From Entonaema liquescens (lineage: Eukaryota; Ascomycota; Sordariomycetes; Xylariales; Xylariaceae), in contig CADCSX010000009.1 in assembly GCA_902805475.1 (NCBI GenBank), forward strand, positions 62,001 to 126,000: a DNA stretch of 64,000 nt, written 5' to 3'. This document shows positions 46,652-58,116 of the stretch, in pieces; the first letter of the stretch is position 1; every line of letters begins with the position of its first letter. The notes beneath the pieces are model-generated. The model ran no database searches, was not told the DNA's origin, and was given only the letters and a program-made list of their open reading frames with translations. Position numbers and translations under genes: made by a program.

Positions 46652-47603
46652 ATGGCATCAAACCCCCCCGGAGACTGCTGCGTCAAGGGTGTCAAGCACG
46701 AGTAAGTTAACTCCCGCACTTAATGGTATATATAGCGCTGTTATATATAGCCAAAAAAAAAAAAGAAAAAAAAAAACCCCTATATTAATATTCACTATCC
46801 TCCTATACTAACTTGTATCAAATAATCTAGTGGCACGCCTACAGGTATAGATCTCAAGGTGGGCGAACACCAAGCTTACTTGGCTACTCCCCAGCCTTCT
46901 ACGGCCAAAGACGCTGCTCTCCTATTCATTCCCGACGTCATTAGCATCTGGCAGAATAGCAAGCTGATTGCTGACCAATTTGCCGCCAACGGCTACCTAA
47001 CACTCATCATTGACCCTTTCAAAGGCGACGCCTTGTCCCTAAACCGTCCTGAAGGCTTCGACTTCGTATCCTGGTTGACTAAGGGCTCAACCGGCGACAA
47101 CCCGCACACTACAGAGGCTGTCGACCCTATTATTGAAATCGCCATCAAGTACCTTAAGGAAGAAAAGGGTGCCAAGAAGCTAGGTGCTATCGGCTACTGC
47201 TTTGGAGCAAAGGTATATTCAAACTAAACTAGTTATTCCATCTTCTTTCTTACCCTTGGGGTGCTAACATTTACCTCTACAGTACGTCGCCCGTCACTAT
47301 AAGAACGGTATCCAGGCTGGCTTTATGGCGCACCCGTCATTCGTCGACGAGGACGAGCTTGCAGCATTTAAGGCGCCGCTATCCATTGCCGCCGCTGAGA
47401 CGGACCAGATCTTCCCGTCCGACAAGCGCCACAGGTCTGAAGAGATCCTAGCTCAGGGCGGGTTACCCTATCAAATCAACTTATACTCTCAGGTAGTCCA
47501 TGGATTTGCCGTCCGCTGCGACACCAGTAAAAAGGTCGAGCGTTTCGCTAAGGAGCAAGCCTTCTTGCAGGCTGTGACCTGGTTCGACAACTGGCTCTTA
47601 TAA
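46652..47603 (+). CDS. Dienelactone hydrolase family protein
   Basis: 250-residue alpha/beta hydrolase in three exons; introns 46702-46830 (129 nt, with A-rich tract 46752-46776) and 47213-47282. The catalytic triad is visible: Cys140 in GYCFGAK, Asp185 in AAETDQIF and His217 in VHGFAVR, the Cys-Asp-His set of dienelactone hydrolases rather than Ser hydrolases. Bacterial members hydrolyse dienelactones in the chloroaromatic ortho-cleavage pathway; fungal members act on varied lactones or esters, so the substrate here is unknown. The tail ends VTWFDNWLL. It converges with the FF-domain gene 230 bases downstream. Confidence 0.93.
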
Positions 47604-47833
47604 CTCGATGGTGAAGAAGCCCCGACAAAGGGAAGGCTCTGAAGGAATTTAGAGATATTAGTAGCCCTGGCGTAATCGTGTACTAGATTCGACAAACAGA
47701 TAGTCATAATTCAAGAGGACCTAATTTAAAGACCACTCCCAGAGAATCTTACACATCGCAACTAGTCACACGATTACCGGGATTGAACTCATGATAGTGC
47801 ATACTTATGCGATATAAATAGAAAATTAGTAAA

Positions 47834-49613
47834 CTACCCGGCAGCACTATCTGACTTATTCGCGGCTAACAGTTGACTCTGTAGGCCTTTCTTTCCTACG
47901 TGCATAGCTCTCTCTAATTCCCGTTCCTCCTCCCGTAGGGCTGCCTTTCCAAATTCTAGTTGTCTCTTTTGCTTTCGCTTCTCTTCTGCCACGATACGCT
48001 CTCGTTCCTGAAGCGCCCTTTCCCGTTTCCTTCGTTCCTCTGCCGCCTTGCGTGCCGCCTCATCTTCCTCTTCAGCACCGCCTCCTGCAGGTGGTGATCC
48101 TAATGTCTGAATATATGCTTCTATTAAGGGGTCCCGGATTTGCGGATCCAGGCTGATATAGCGCAAATCAACTAGTATTTCGGAAGGAAGGTTTTCTAGA
48201 TGGGTTCTATTGTTAAGCGAACGGAGGGGACGCTACGTAAAAGGGTGGCCAGATCTTTCTTGAGTACATCTTGAGGTAACTTCAGTCGATTGATATGGTC
48301 GCGATACCATTTCTCGCGGTCGCGGTCGTTCAAGTTAGTATCACGCATAGGCGGTTCCTTTTATACTTGCGCCGAAATTCCGGCCAATAGAGCTTCGGTG
48401 TTGCTTTCTGTTGTAAAAACGCCAGATACGGTATCCTAGGGTCCTTTTTTTCTTCTCTGGCGCGCTGCTCTTTAAGAATCTGTATTCGCTCACGGCTCCA
48501 CTCTTCCCAGGCATCTTTGCGGGCCTTCATCGTATTGAGAACCGTATACCGTCCGTCGTCGATAATGCGGCCCTCCTCGATAAGTTTTTCCCATGATGAG
48601 TAGGGGTTGATACCGTAGTCGTTTAATAGGTCCTTAAAAAGCTCCCTCGCGTCTGTCTCAGATAGCGCGAGGCCTTCTGCGCCTTCAGGCCACGCATCTG
48701 GATTGCCGTCGTCGTATTCGCCCGGGTCCAGACCATACTCATCTCCCATTGCTTGCAACTGGTAGGCAATGTCATCCTCGTTAAATTCTACGGGGATATC
48801 CTCTGCGGGTTCTTCTGCACGGTGCCGTTTCGAAGGACGCTCACCGTCTTGATCTTCCTCTTCAACTCCTTCGCCGCCTTCGTCTTGTTCGGCTTCATCG
48901 TCTGTAACCTCGACTTCCTCATAGTCCGAGTCTAGTTCTGCTGGCTCTCCAGTTTCTTCCACCGTATCTACGGCAGAGAACCTTCTCGGCGGCTCTGCAG
49001 ACGGTGACGTAGATGTCTTAACTTCTGTTTCTCCCCTATGCGCACCTGTGGCTTTCTCTTTGATTCCTCTAATGTCTAGTTCCAGGACTCCTGTCATAAC
49101 CTTCTCAGGTATCCTCCAATAACTTGCATTCTTAACGGGGTTATACGCAAAGCGCCGACCATATTTGGTATATACTAGCAGCCACGGTTCACAACCTGGT
49201 ATGGCAACTTTATATTTTGGTTTGTCTACCGGCTGAGGGCGGAGTCGATCTTTCCCTTCAAGATGTCCGCGGTGGCCGCCACGGCTGCCATGCTGCTGAT
49301 GTTGTTGTTGCGTGTGGCGTTGGTGTATAGGGTCATACTGAGCAAGGAATGCATTCGCAGTCGCGGGATCGGAAAGCTGAGGAACATTGGAGTACTGGAA
49401 AAAACTCGCGTGAGGGTCTTGCGGTGGAGGCGGCGGAGGCCTAGGAATAGTAGCAGCAGTAGGTAGAGGCAACGCGCCTGGGCGCTCATACGTGGACTTT
49501 TTTGTAGCCACGTTATGGTAAAAAATAAGGCCCTCGGGAGATTTGTGCTCTGTCCAACCGGGGGGTAACGGCGGTGGCTGGTTTGCAGAGGGTTTATATG
49601 TAGATTTCAACAT
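47834..49613 (-). CDS. WW/FF-domain protein, Urn1-like pre-mRNA splicing factor (two frame breaks)
   Basis: N-terminal WW domain (PPPLPPGWTEHKSPEGLIFY ... KKSTYERP), a Pro/His/Gln-rich linker, a second WW-like piece (EPWLLVYTKYGRRFAYNPV), a long acidic region, an FF domain (ARELFKDLLNDYGINPYSSW) plus FF-like helices, and a Lys/Arg/Glu-rich coiled coil near the C-terminus. This fits Urn1 and related splicing factors that bind Pro-rich and phospho-CTD peptides. Two breaks: at the T run 48359-48362 and at 48213-48214 (plus-strand coordinates), each fixed by a single base. Between them the frame encodes DTNLNDRDREKWYRDHIN and LPQDVLKKDLATLLRS, clearly part of the same protein; after the second it continues into LENLPSEILVDLRYISLDPQ. 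The protein is conserved on both sides, so it is probably a functional gene with sequence errors. Confidence 0.85.
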
Positions 49614-50187
49614 AGTATGAGAAAGAAAGTATGATAGACACGACTATAGACACGACTGGTAGTAGACAACCGACGGAGGTAGGAGATATTAGGTCTCGTA
49701 AAAAAGTGGCGGATATGCGAAAACAAATGAAGTTATAAGTGTACAGCTCGCCGAGGTGAAGGATTTGGGTTTAGTTCTTGTTGGCGGGTGTAGCTCAAAG
49801 TTGCCGACGTACCTAATGTATGTACCCAACATGCCTCTTAGGTTAGGTTAGGTACTGTGGATTACCTACGGAAGTACCTCATTGAGTGCCCAGGCGTTCT
49901 AAAATCTACCGCGAATACGCTAATCGTACCTACACACAATTCCTAGGTAGGTACCTATGTAGTTGCGGTTTCAACCCAATCTCATCTGATCTCATACCTC
50001 TGGCACGCGACCTCAAAACTTCCGTCATTTTTCAAAAATTATTTTCTTTGGCGTCTTCTATACTTAGGTACATATGATATAGGGATATATGATTCTTCCT
50101 ATCTCCACGTCCTCCTTTTAATACCGGGAAATGCTGTGGGGTATCTTCAAAACTATACGTGGACGGTGACTTGCAGCTATCGCAGCC
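49614..50187. other. Head-to-head promoter region
   Basis: 574 bases between two divergent start codons. Contains AGGTA motifs at 49806-49880 and 49940-49965. Probably a shared or paired promoter. Confidence 0.6.
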
Positions 50188-51180
50188 ATGACACCGCGGA
50201 ACGACTCTCACCAACAAGGAGGAATCCTAGGATCGGCAACTAGGTTTTGGACTGTATGTTGATGGTCTTTCCATTTCTACCTATTCATCCCCATAGGAAA
50301 CCTACAACAAGTCTAACTGATTCTCTAGCATTCATACGCACCCGACTACGTAGGATTCGCTGGCCTATTGACGGCTTACCTCTTAATCCAATTCTTCGTC
50401 GAACCCTTCCACCGCATGTTCTATATCAACAACCTAAATATATCATTTCCCCACGCCGAAGTCGAGCGCGTACCAGTCTGGTTGAACTTTGTATATGCCC
50501 TGTTCATCCCTCTCGGGTTCCTGCTGGTGTATAATACTTTGGCCCGAGCCTCGTTCCATAAACACCACAGTACTGTACTTGGTCTTGCCATAGCCCTCAT
50601 CCTTAGTTCGTTCCTCACCGACATTGTGAAGAACACGGTTGGTCGCCCTAGGCCAGACCTGATCGCCCGATGCAAGCCTGTTGCTGGCACTAAACCTAAT
50701 GTCTTGGTGACTTTCGACGTCTGTACTGAGACGGATCACCATACTCTCCATGACGGCTGGAGGTCCTTTCCTTCGGGACATTCCAGCTTCTCCTTTAGCG
50801 GTCTCGGGTACCTAGCTTGTTTCCTGGCCGGCCAACTAAGGATATTCCGCGACAGGAAGGATCTTGGTCGTTCATTGATTTGCCTTGCGCCTTTGGTCGG
50901 AGCGGCAATGATAGCCATCAGCCGCTGTCAGGATTATCGCCATGATGTGTATGATGTCTGCGTGGGGTCAGTGCTGGGGTTTACGGTTGGATTCTTTAGT
51001 TATCGGCGGTACTGGCCGCGTCTAAGCAGCCGGGAGTGCGACGAGCCATACCCAGCACCCGGCACCGAGGCTGAAGATAGAGAAGGTTGGAGGAGAATTC
51101 GAGACGAAGAGGAAGGCGGATTGATTGTAGGAAGAAACGCCGGGTATGAAATGGCCAACTTGATAGGAAATCATAGCTAA
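50188..51180 (+). CDS. PAP2-family lipid phosphate phosphatase (Dpp1/Lpp1-like)
   Basis: 305-residue integral membrane phosphatase; one intron (50254-50328) after a 22-codon first exon. All three motifs are visible: KNTVGRPRP (Lys about 123), PSGHS (170-174) and SRCQDYRHD (220-228), where the first His is the general acid and the last the nucleophile. Six hydrophobic segments can be made out, e.g. FVYALFIPLGFLLVY and LGLAIALILSSFL. It hydrolyses phosphatidate or diacylglycerol pyrophosphate, and lysophospholipid phosphates, in vacuolar or Golgi membranes. The C-terminus is acidic and soluble. Confidence 0.94.
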
Positions 51181-51708
51181 CCTATGTTTATTAGATGATC
51201 GAATTGCGAAAATTTCGAAAGGGGAGCACGAATCATAGGTGCCTATTATGATTGTGCATTGTTCGATATATTCTCTAGAATTGGGGGGCTTACGTATAAT
51301 TCAGTCGGACGCCGCATGATCATACTTATTTACTTGTAATATCACTCCGAGGAGGATACGATCGATACTATTTCAGTAGTTAGGCGATAGCCAATATTGG
51401 TCGGAAGAGGTTTGTATGGGTTAGGACACAGGACGTGGAATAGAGGCAAGACTCTTTTATATTTGAGAACGCATAGGCTATCTTTATTCTAGTACAGGCC
51501 GAGTAGCTCCCAAGGCCAGAAATAATAGCCTTGTATATACATACATCTGCTAGTTTATTCATGTACATATATATAAAGAGTAGGTACCTACCTAAAAGGA
51601 CATTATCTTCATTACTTAGAGATCGTACCTAATTACATGATGACGGTAATTAGGTAACTCCTTATATCTTCAGTGCCCGTCTTTTCCTCCTTTTCTTTTA
51701 TTTAAAAG

Positions 51709-51858
51709 GGTAGGTACCTAGGTACATAAAATAAGAATTTAAAACGACCCCGGATTACCACGTACATACATGCATGTAGGTACCTAGGTACTTTCTATTT
51801 CAGGTACTTTTGTATATACAAGGTACTTAGGTATCTATCTACATGCACCTAGGTACAC
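51709..51858. repeat. Densest cluster of GGTACCTAGGTA-type motifs
   Basis: Repeated TAGGTACCTAGGTAC blocks, with GGTACTTAGGTATC and CACCTAGGTACAC variants. These are short palindromes (GGTACC, CCTAGG) rather than copies of a longer element. Confidence 0.75.
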
Positions 51859-52207
51859 GATCTATCCCTTTTCCAGAATCCAGGCATCATGGAAGCATGC
51901 TTTAGTGGGGTTTGCAGGTATATACATAGGTACATGTAAGTAAGATATGTATGCGTGTACCTAAAGTACATAATCGCGTACCAAAGATAGTAAAAGCCCC
52001 ACCCTAAAAACGGTTGCTGTTTTCAACGCGTGAACAATTTCTGGTCAATACTCGGTACTTAGATAGTGTTTGTTAGTGCTAGTACTTATTTTAGGCGGGT
52101 TGCCCTAACAACGTTCATTATCTCGAGGAGGCAGCCTCATGTCAACTTCACAACCGACGCATTTACATAGTACTCAATCAAGCCGTCAGTCGTTTACTCA
52201 TTCTCTC

Positions 52208-52254
52208 ACTTCTCGCACTTCTCTTCGCACTTCTCTTCGCACCTTTCTTCGCAC
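52208..52254. repeat. Tandem 12-bp pyrimidine repeat upstream of the dynamin gene
   Basis: About four diverged copies of a unit close to CACTTCTCTTCG (CACTTCTCG, CACTTCTCTTCG, CACTTCTCTTCG, CACCTTTCTTCG). It sits about 370-410 bases before the start codon in a CT-rich promoter-like stretch. Confidence 0.7.
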
Positions 52255-52621
52255 ACTTTCCCTCATCTTCTCTCCTTCTTTCTTTCACTAACAAGAGCAT
52301 ATCATTTCCTCTTCTTTTCCTTACCCCTGACAAGAGTAGACGCTTCTAAACCCTACACTATTCTCAGTATCATCAGTCCTTGGCAGTCTGCCTCTATTCT
52401 TACCCCAGGTTTTCTGATTTATTAGTGACTTAACTCCTTACTGCCCCACGTGTCGGATATAGTATTGTGCTCTGTTCTATACATATCAAGCTTAGCTTCT
52501 GAAATTTATTACATTATAACCATCACGACAGGTATAACTTCTCTCGACCCCTTATCATATGAATTCTAACCGCCCAGTTAAGCTATCTCGTGTTAAATGA
52601 CATCTCTAATCATAGCCTAGA

Positions 52622-55600
52622 ATGCCACGACATGATACCGGCATCAAGCGCGAACGTGGTGGCTCGCCAGTGCCAAGTATGAGATCAGGGACCATGGGAC
52701 CACCATCCCCGAATCCGCTCAAGCGGAAAGTTCCTCCTAGTGAAAGTCATCATTCTATAACGCGAACATTCAATCGCTCTCATGCGCGTGAGTATTCGAT
52801 GCCTATTCTACTTCGCTTATTTAGCTATATCAGTTATTGCTAAAACTGGTATGCTATTAGCCAGTGCCGAAACAATTCAGCGAAGGGATGATGAAACAGA
52901 ACCTATCTTCATGGAAATGAGATACCGCCAGGATAGCCTTAGAAGCGGCCAGCAAGGCTCGCCGATATCCCAGAATGCTGATGCTAGCTTCTTACAGCAA
53001 AGTTTCTCCCATCCTACCTTTGCCGATATTGGTCTCAGACAAAAGGCTTGTAATGATACACTAGGGGACCTTCAGACGCTCGGCGTATCTCGTAAGTAGT
53101 ATTCTCTCTAACTCTCCATCCGCTTACATTGCGTTGTTGGGAGGTGAAGCGAGCGATGACCTATCGTAGGGTTCGTTCGTACCGAAATTTAGGCCAGTTG
53201 AGTGATATCTACTGACTACATACCTGCTAGATGTTGCCGCCCTCCCTGAGCTTGTTCTTGTTGGCGACCAGTCATCCGGGAAGTCTAGCCTAATGTCTGG
53301 TTTGGCTCGCATAAACCTCCCGAGGAGCGCCGGTGTGTGCACACGCTGTCCTCTCCATATTCGCTTGATCAGTAGCAAGACCGATCACTGGTCGTGCACC
53401 GTCTCTCTCCAACAGGATTATGATTTTCAGCCACACCCTGATCGCAAGCCAGAGCTATCAGATGTTACCTCGACAAGGCAATTTCCTCCCTGGGTTGCGA
53501 ACAACCACCGGGAGATCAAGCCATTCAAGACTATTTATAATCCCTCTGAGATTGAAGAGGTCCTCCGTTGGGCCCAGATTGCAATATTAAATCACAATCG
53601 CAACTTCGAGATTTTTATCCCCGGTGAAGGCGCTTTCGCTAAAGAAACGCCGCTCGATGGTGAGTTAACAACCCTTTCATTTAACAGGTAACTCGAGATG
53701 CTCCTCGCCAAACGAAGGCCTTGTACCTTGAAATCTTTTATTTTTCTTCTATCTCGCTTCCTTGTTAGGCAATTGGCTCACTCTCTACTTCTCCAGTTGC
53801 GGCTCGGGAGACAGATGCCCAATTCTCTCCGAACATCGTTGCCTTGGAGATGAGGGGACCCGGGCTTCCAGATCTAAGCTTTTATGACTTGCCCGGCGTC
53901 TTTCAATCTCCGGAAAAGGAAGAGGACATGTATGTGGTTAAAGTCGTTGAGAATCTGACTCTTGACTATATCAAACGGAACAAGGCAATCATTATGTGGG
54001 CTCTTCCGATGAATGTTGATGTGGAGAATTCTATCTCCTTGAGCATTATCCGTAGAGCCAAGGCGACCAGCCGAACTATCGGTGTCATGACAAAGGCGGA
54101 CCAGCTTCCGCCTCAAAACATTTCTAACTGGTTGTCTATGTTCCATAATGATAAGCAACTAGTCGGGCATGGCTTCTTCGCCACATCGCGCCCGCCGGAT
54201 CAAGCGCTAGAGAACGCAGCAAAGTGGGAAGAACTCTTCTTCAATCGCGAAATAAGCGGTATTCAATGGCCTACCGAATTCGCCGAGTTTAAGGATCGTT
54301 GTGGTGTCGAAGTTTTGCTAAGGGTAAGTAGCCGCTCTCCTAGAAGTTTCAGTTTGTCTGGCTATTGTTGTACCCCTGGTTGAACTTTGTCAAAATGCCT
54401 GAATTGGGATGAAGGTTGACTAATAATGTGTTCTAGTACCTATCCTCCAAGCTTGGAGAAGCCTTTACTGAGAGTCTTCCATCGATTAAAAACACAGTCC
54501 TCACACGTCTCAAGGTAATCGAGAGCGAATTGGCTGCCTTGCCTGAACTGCCCCCAAATGTAGAACACGAAGTAAAGAAGAGCCTGTTTGATTTTCTCCA
54601 TCAGATGAAAACCGCGATGAAGAACACTGCGTTCTCATCCGAATGGAACGCCTTGAATAGTCAGTTCCAGGACTGCATTTTCCGGATAAAACCAACCTGC
54701 ACGGTTAAGGATTCGGAGCTCCAGACCATCGATATTTCTGGAGCTGATTCGGAGCCCACCACGCCCACGCCGCATAGGCCTCGACCTACTGATTCGACTA
54801 TGCGAAACTTCACAACGCCCAGTAGGCGCCAGCGCCAAGAGGGTGCAGCAACCCCCGTGAAGAACGAGGATATTCCAATAGGAATGTCACGCACGTCATC
54901 TGTCGTCGGTGGCTTAGGGACCGGTGCCTCGGACCCATTCGCCAAGTACTCTAATCTTGGTCGATTTGCAATGGATATTAAAGATATCCGAGGCGAAATT
55001 CTATCGAAGAAGCGACCAGGAATGCCGCGAGACTTGGTTCCAGATGAGGTTCGCGAGAACTTATGCTTAAAGGCGGTCAGAAAATGGGAAGCGCCTCTGG
55101 AGACTTATATCAGCAAGACAGCGGAGCTTCTAAAGAAAACCGCCAATGCCGCCCTTGAAAGCTCTCTAGAGTCGTTGCGCAGTCGCTTAATCTTCAAGGA
55201 TTGCAGAAAGCATTTGAGTGAATTTATCGACAAGACGATTGCCAGTCAGAGGGCACGCCTCGCGGAAATATTCGAATCCGAAACCTACCAGCTTTATATG
55301 ATGAACGACGATGCGTTCCATCGTTATAAAGCACAGGAGATGGAGCAACTCACACGCATGCGGGGAATTGTGCGTCTAAAGGCCTTGACTCTGATCGATT
55401 GGAATTATACAATTAAGAGATTAGAGAAGATGTCTGAGGAGGAGAAAACTAAGGAACGCAAACTGCTCGACAGCAACCTCCCCAAGGCTGGGAAAGACCC
55501 TTACGACACGGAAATCGAGGTTGCTGGGTTTGTTCGTGGATACTACATGAGTACGACTTCTAAGTGACAATTCGAGTGATCCGATCCGCTAACTATTTTG

Positions 55601-56005
55601 ATTGGTAGTGGCTGCAGCGCGATTTGTAGAAGGTGTGACAATGAACGTTAATTCGCACCTCTTCCGCACATACCGAGAAAGCCAGCTTGATGAGTTCTTG
55701 GACGCGAAATTCTATATTTTCGGCCGATCCGGTAAGAGACCCCCATAGATAAACCCAGCAGGTGAACTTGGGAAACAGTATTGACAATAATTCAACAATT
55801 GGCAGATCCGGCGCTATATGAGAGATTAATGGAGGAGGACATGACCACCGCTAAAAGGAGAGAACAACTCAAAGGAGAAATGGACAAGCTCGTGAGGGCA
55901 ATGCATAGCATTAATAACCTCGAGAGGTCCTCTAACGATACCAGTTTCCGGCCTACATATGTGAATTCTATCAACTCCGACAGCGAGATGGATGATGTTG
56001 CGTAG
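52622..56005 (+). CDS. Fungal Mx-like dynamin-superfamily GTPase
   Basis: 938 residues in seven exons; introns 52788-52860, 53092-53230, 53660-53796, 54324-54436, 55551-55608, 55732-55778. The total is an exact multiple of three. A disordered N-terminus of about 125 residues precedes the GTPase domain: G1 GDQSSGKS (144-151), CTRCPL (G2 region), G3 DLPG (306-309), G4 TKAD (374-377). Middle domain and GTPase effector domain follow (YESQLDEFLDAKFY-type helix, AKRREQLKGEMDKLVRA near the end). There is no PH or Pro-rich domain, as in Mx proteins and Vps1-type dynamins. A Pro/Thr-rich insert (PTTPTPHRPRPTDSTMRN) sits in the stalk. Fungal members of this expanded group are mostly uncharacterised; roles in organelle membrane remodelling or heterokaryon/antiviral biology would be guesses. 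Confidence 0.92.
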
Positions 56006-58116
56006 GTGGGTAGTGATAAATACCGCTGACTTGCACAGAGGAATGCAGTTTCTTTATGTACCTTTGATACCAGCAACCTCGGCAGTTCACTACAATCCTT
56101 ACTTCCCGATGTTGGTTATTATTCTATATGACAAACGTCTGAATAGTGCTGGCTCATAGTTCTTCATCTGGATATTATTGCAGGCTGGGAAAAAAGATTT
56201 TCGGGCGATAGGGCGAATGGCAGCTAGGATTCCTGGAATAGTTTACCTGTTAGTGCGTATTGATTGTGGCAGCCTACCTTCTAATGAAACCCAGGTACCC
56301 TAGGTAGCAAAAGGAATGAGATGTTACCTCTGGTGCTTACTCCCGGGCGCGCCATTGAAATGAGTTTTTATTAATACTATACAATGCCGTGAGTAGCTTC
56401 GCTCAAGAGTATTACCAGCCTTCACTTAGCGACAAGCTTTGCAAAGCACATATCATGAAAATGATTCAGCTTAGATGCTTGTCTTTTCGTTCTACCAACT
56501 TCCATCGGATTTCACTCCCGTTTCCTACCCAGAGCATTAAAAAGCCCCCCTACACCAACTTCATAACCCCATGATAGAAGTTAGTCGCAACATATAACAG
56601 GTAATGACTGATGATAAAGCGTCCGCTTACTGAGAAAGGGAGAACTATAATATGTTGTGAAAGTAATAATAATGTAAAAGCGCCAAGCAAGATGGTAGGC
56701 ATTTCTCTTCTTTAGGAACTAGACTTACCTAAAAAGATGTAAATTTTTGTATTTTGGTTGGCTGGAACGTGTTTAGGTAGTTCCGTCGCCAAGCTTCCCC
56801 CTTAAGGAGACTCGTTATGTTTCATTCCGACTTTTGCCAAATAACCAGCCGGGCCTTTTCTAATCCACGGCTGACCACTATCACCTGTGGTTACCTGTGG
56901 TTACCTGTGGACACTACCCTGGAAAGACAAGCCATACCTCCAATAATAACCATGTTGCTGGCTAGGTTCTCATCCCACACATATGCTGTGGAAGATATAT
57001 CACCGAAGCCGACCTCCATACTCAAACTACGCCTATGTTCGATGCTTTCATCCAGATCCAAACTACTCCAGCAAGGTCTCGCATTCCCCCAAACCCGGAT
57101 AGAAGGTAGGGTGTTATTTAACTAGGGTAGAACGTCATGCCGGAGGGATAGATAGCGGGGTTGGCACAGCGCTGTTACTCATTGTTGCAACTCGTCCTCT
57201 ATGTTCCATCATGCATCATAGCTGCCGTGCATAGCATACAACCTGGGGAAGCGGGTCTCTTGATGCTATGTAAACTTCTATGTTACCTAACGGCCTATTT
57301 CACTTGAATTGTCATGTGCTCAATAACCCATAGTTATAGGTTTATAATGCTTATAATGTCTAGACTGCCGCTAGAGTCAAGGTCTTTGTATAATGCTCGA
57401 GATTGCCAAATAAGAAGGATAGTCACAAAATGCAGGCACGGCACTCATAGAACAGACCAGCTCGAGTCGAGGATTATGGACGCCTATCCGCCGGTCCTTT
57501 GTCTTGTAGAGAGACTTGTAACCCTCGTATGTTGGAGATATGAAAAGCAAAAGTGAACCAGGCAACGACTTGGTGTTGCCGTGCTTCCCAAAAACGTCAA
57601 CTCGGAGCCTCATATGTAGCATGCGGTTTTCTTCTCTTCTCTCCAGGCGTGAGGAGGTGGGATCACGAAGAGATCGTAGCCGGGCTGTCGGTTTGGTAGG
57701 CCGCTAGTCAGTTTGATCCTGGTCGAAAGCCGTCCTTAAATGCTACCCTCCAAGGCCATTTCTATATTATCCCCGCATTATCGTAACATGCATTAGCTAT
57801 CGCAGCAGCAATAATATAACGGCAGGGTTAAGGTAGAACGACAAGGATTAATTTTATGCTGGTCCCTATGCCTTATATGCCTTCTTTAACGAAGGACACG
57901 GACAGGCGCTGCGTCGTTATGTTTTTAATTACCAACCCCGGCCTCTTCCTGGGGATAGAGTACATGATTAGCATCGCATCCTTCCACATATCGTACGTGC
58001 ATTGTTCCCCTACTACCCAGACCTCAACTTACCCTTTGACACCAAAGCGCGAACCCAAACGATACAGCACTTCGATAGCTCACATTATATGAGAACACAA
58101 ATCCGGAGGAATCAAT
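56006..58116. other. Intergenic, 2.1 kb
   Basis: Lies between two plus-strand genes. It holds an AGGTA motif (56290-56312), three tandem 10-bp TTACCTGTGG units (56881-56910, first with one mismatch), and short unrecognised ORFs (up to 102 codons). The final part must contain the transporter promoter. Confidence 0.5.
56881..56910. repeat. Three tandem 10-bp TTACCTGTGG units
   Basis: One TCACCTGTGG and two TTACCTGTGG copies in a row, in an intergenic region. No known function. Confidence 0.8.

Larger units (their letters stand above)
51181..52621. other. Intergenic with motif cluster and CT-rich promoter of the dynamin gene
   Basis: 1.4 kb: the densest AGGTA/TACCT cluster of the window (51709-51858), then a pyrimidine-rich stretch (52195-52400) with tandem CTTCTCTTCGCA units, typical of strong fungal promoters. 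No ORF is supported. Confidence 0.65.

Noticed and set aside
46752..46776. A-rich tract as a possible retroposed poly-A tail.
   Set aside because: Lies within a properly spliced intron of the dienelactone hydrolase; no target-site duplication seen.
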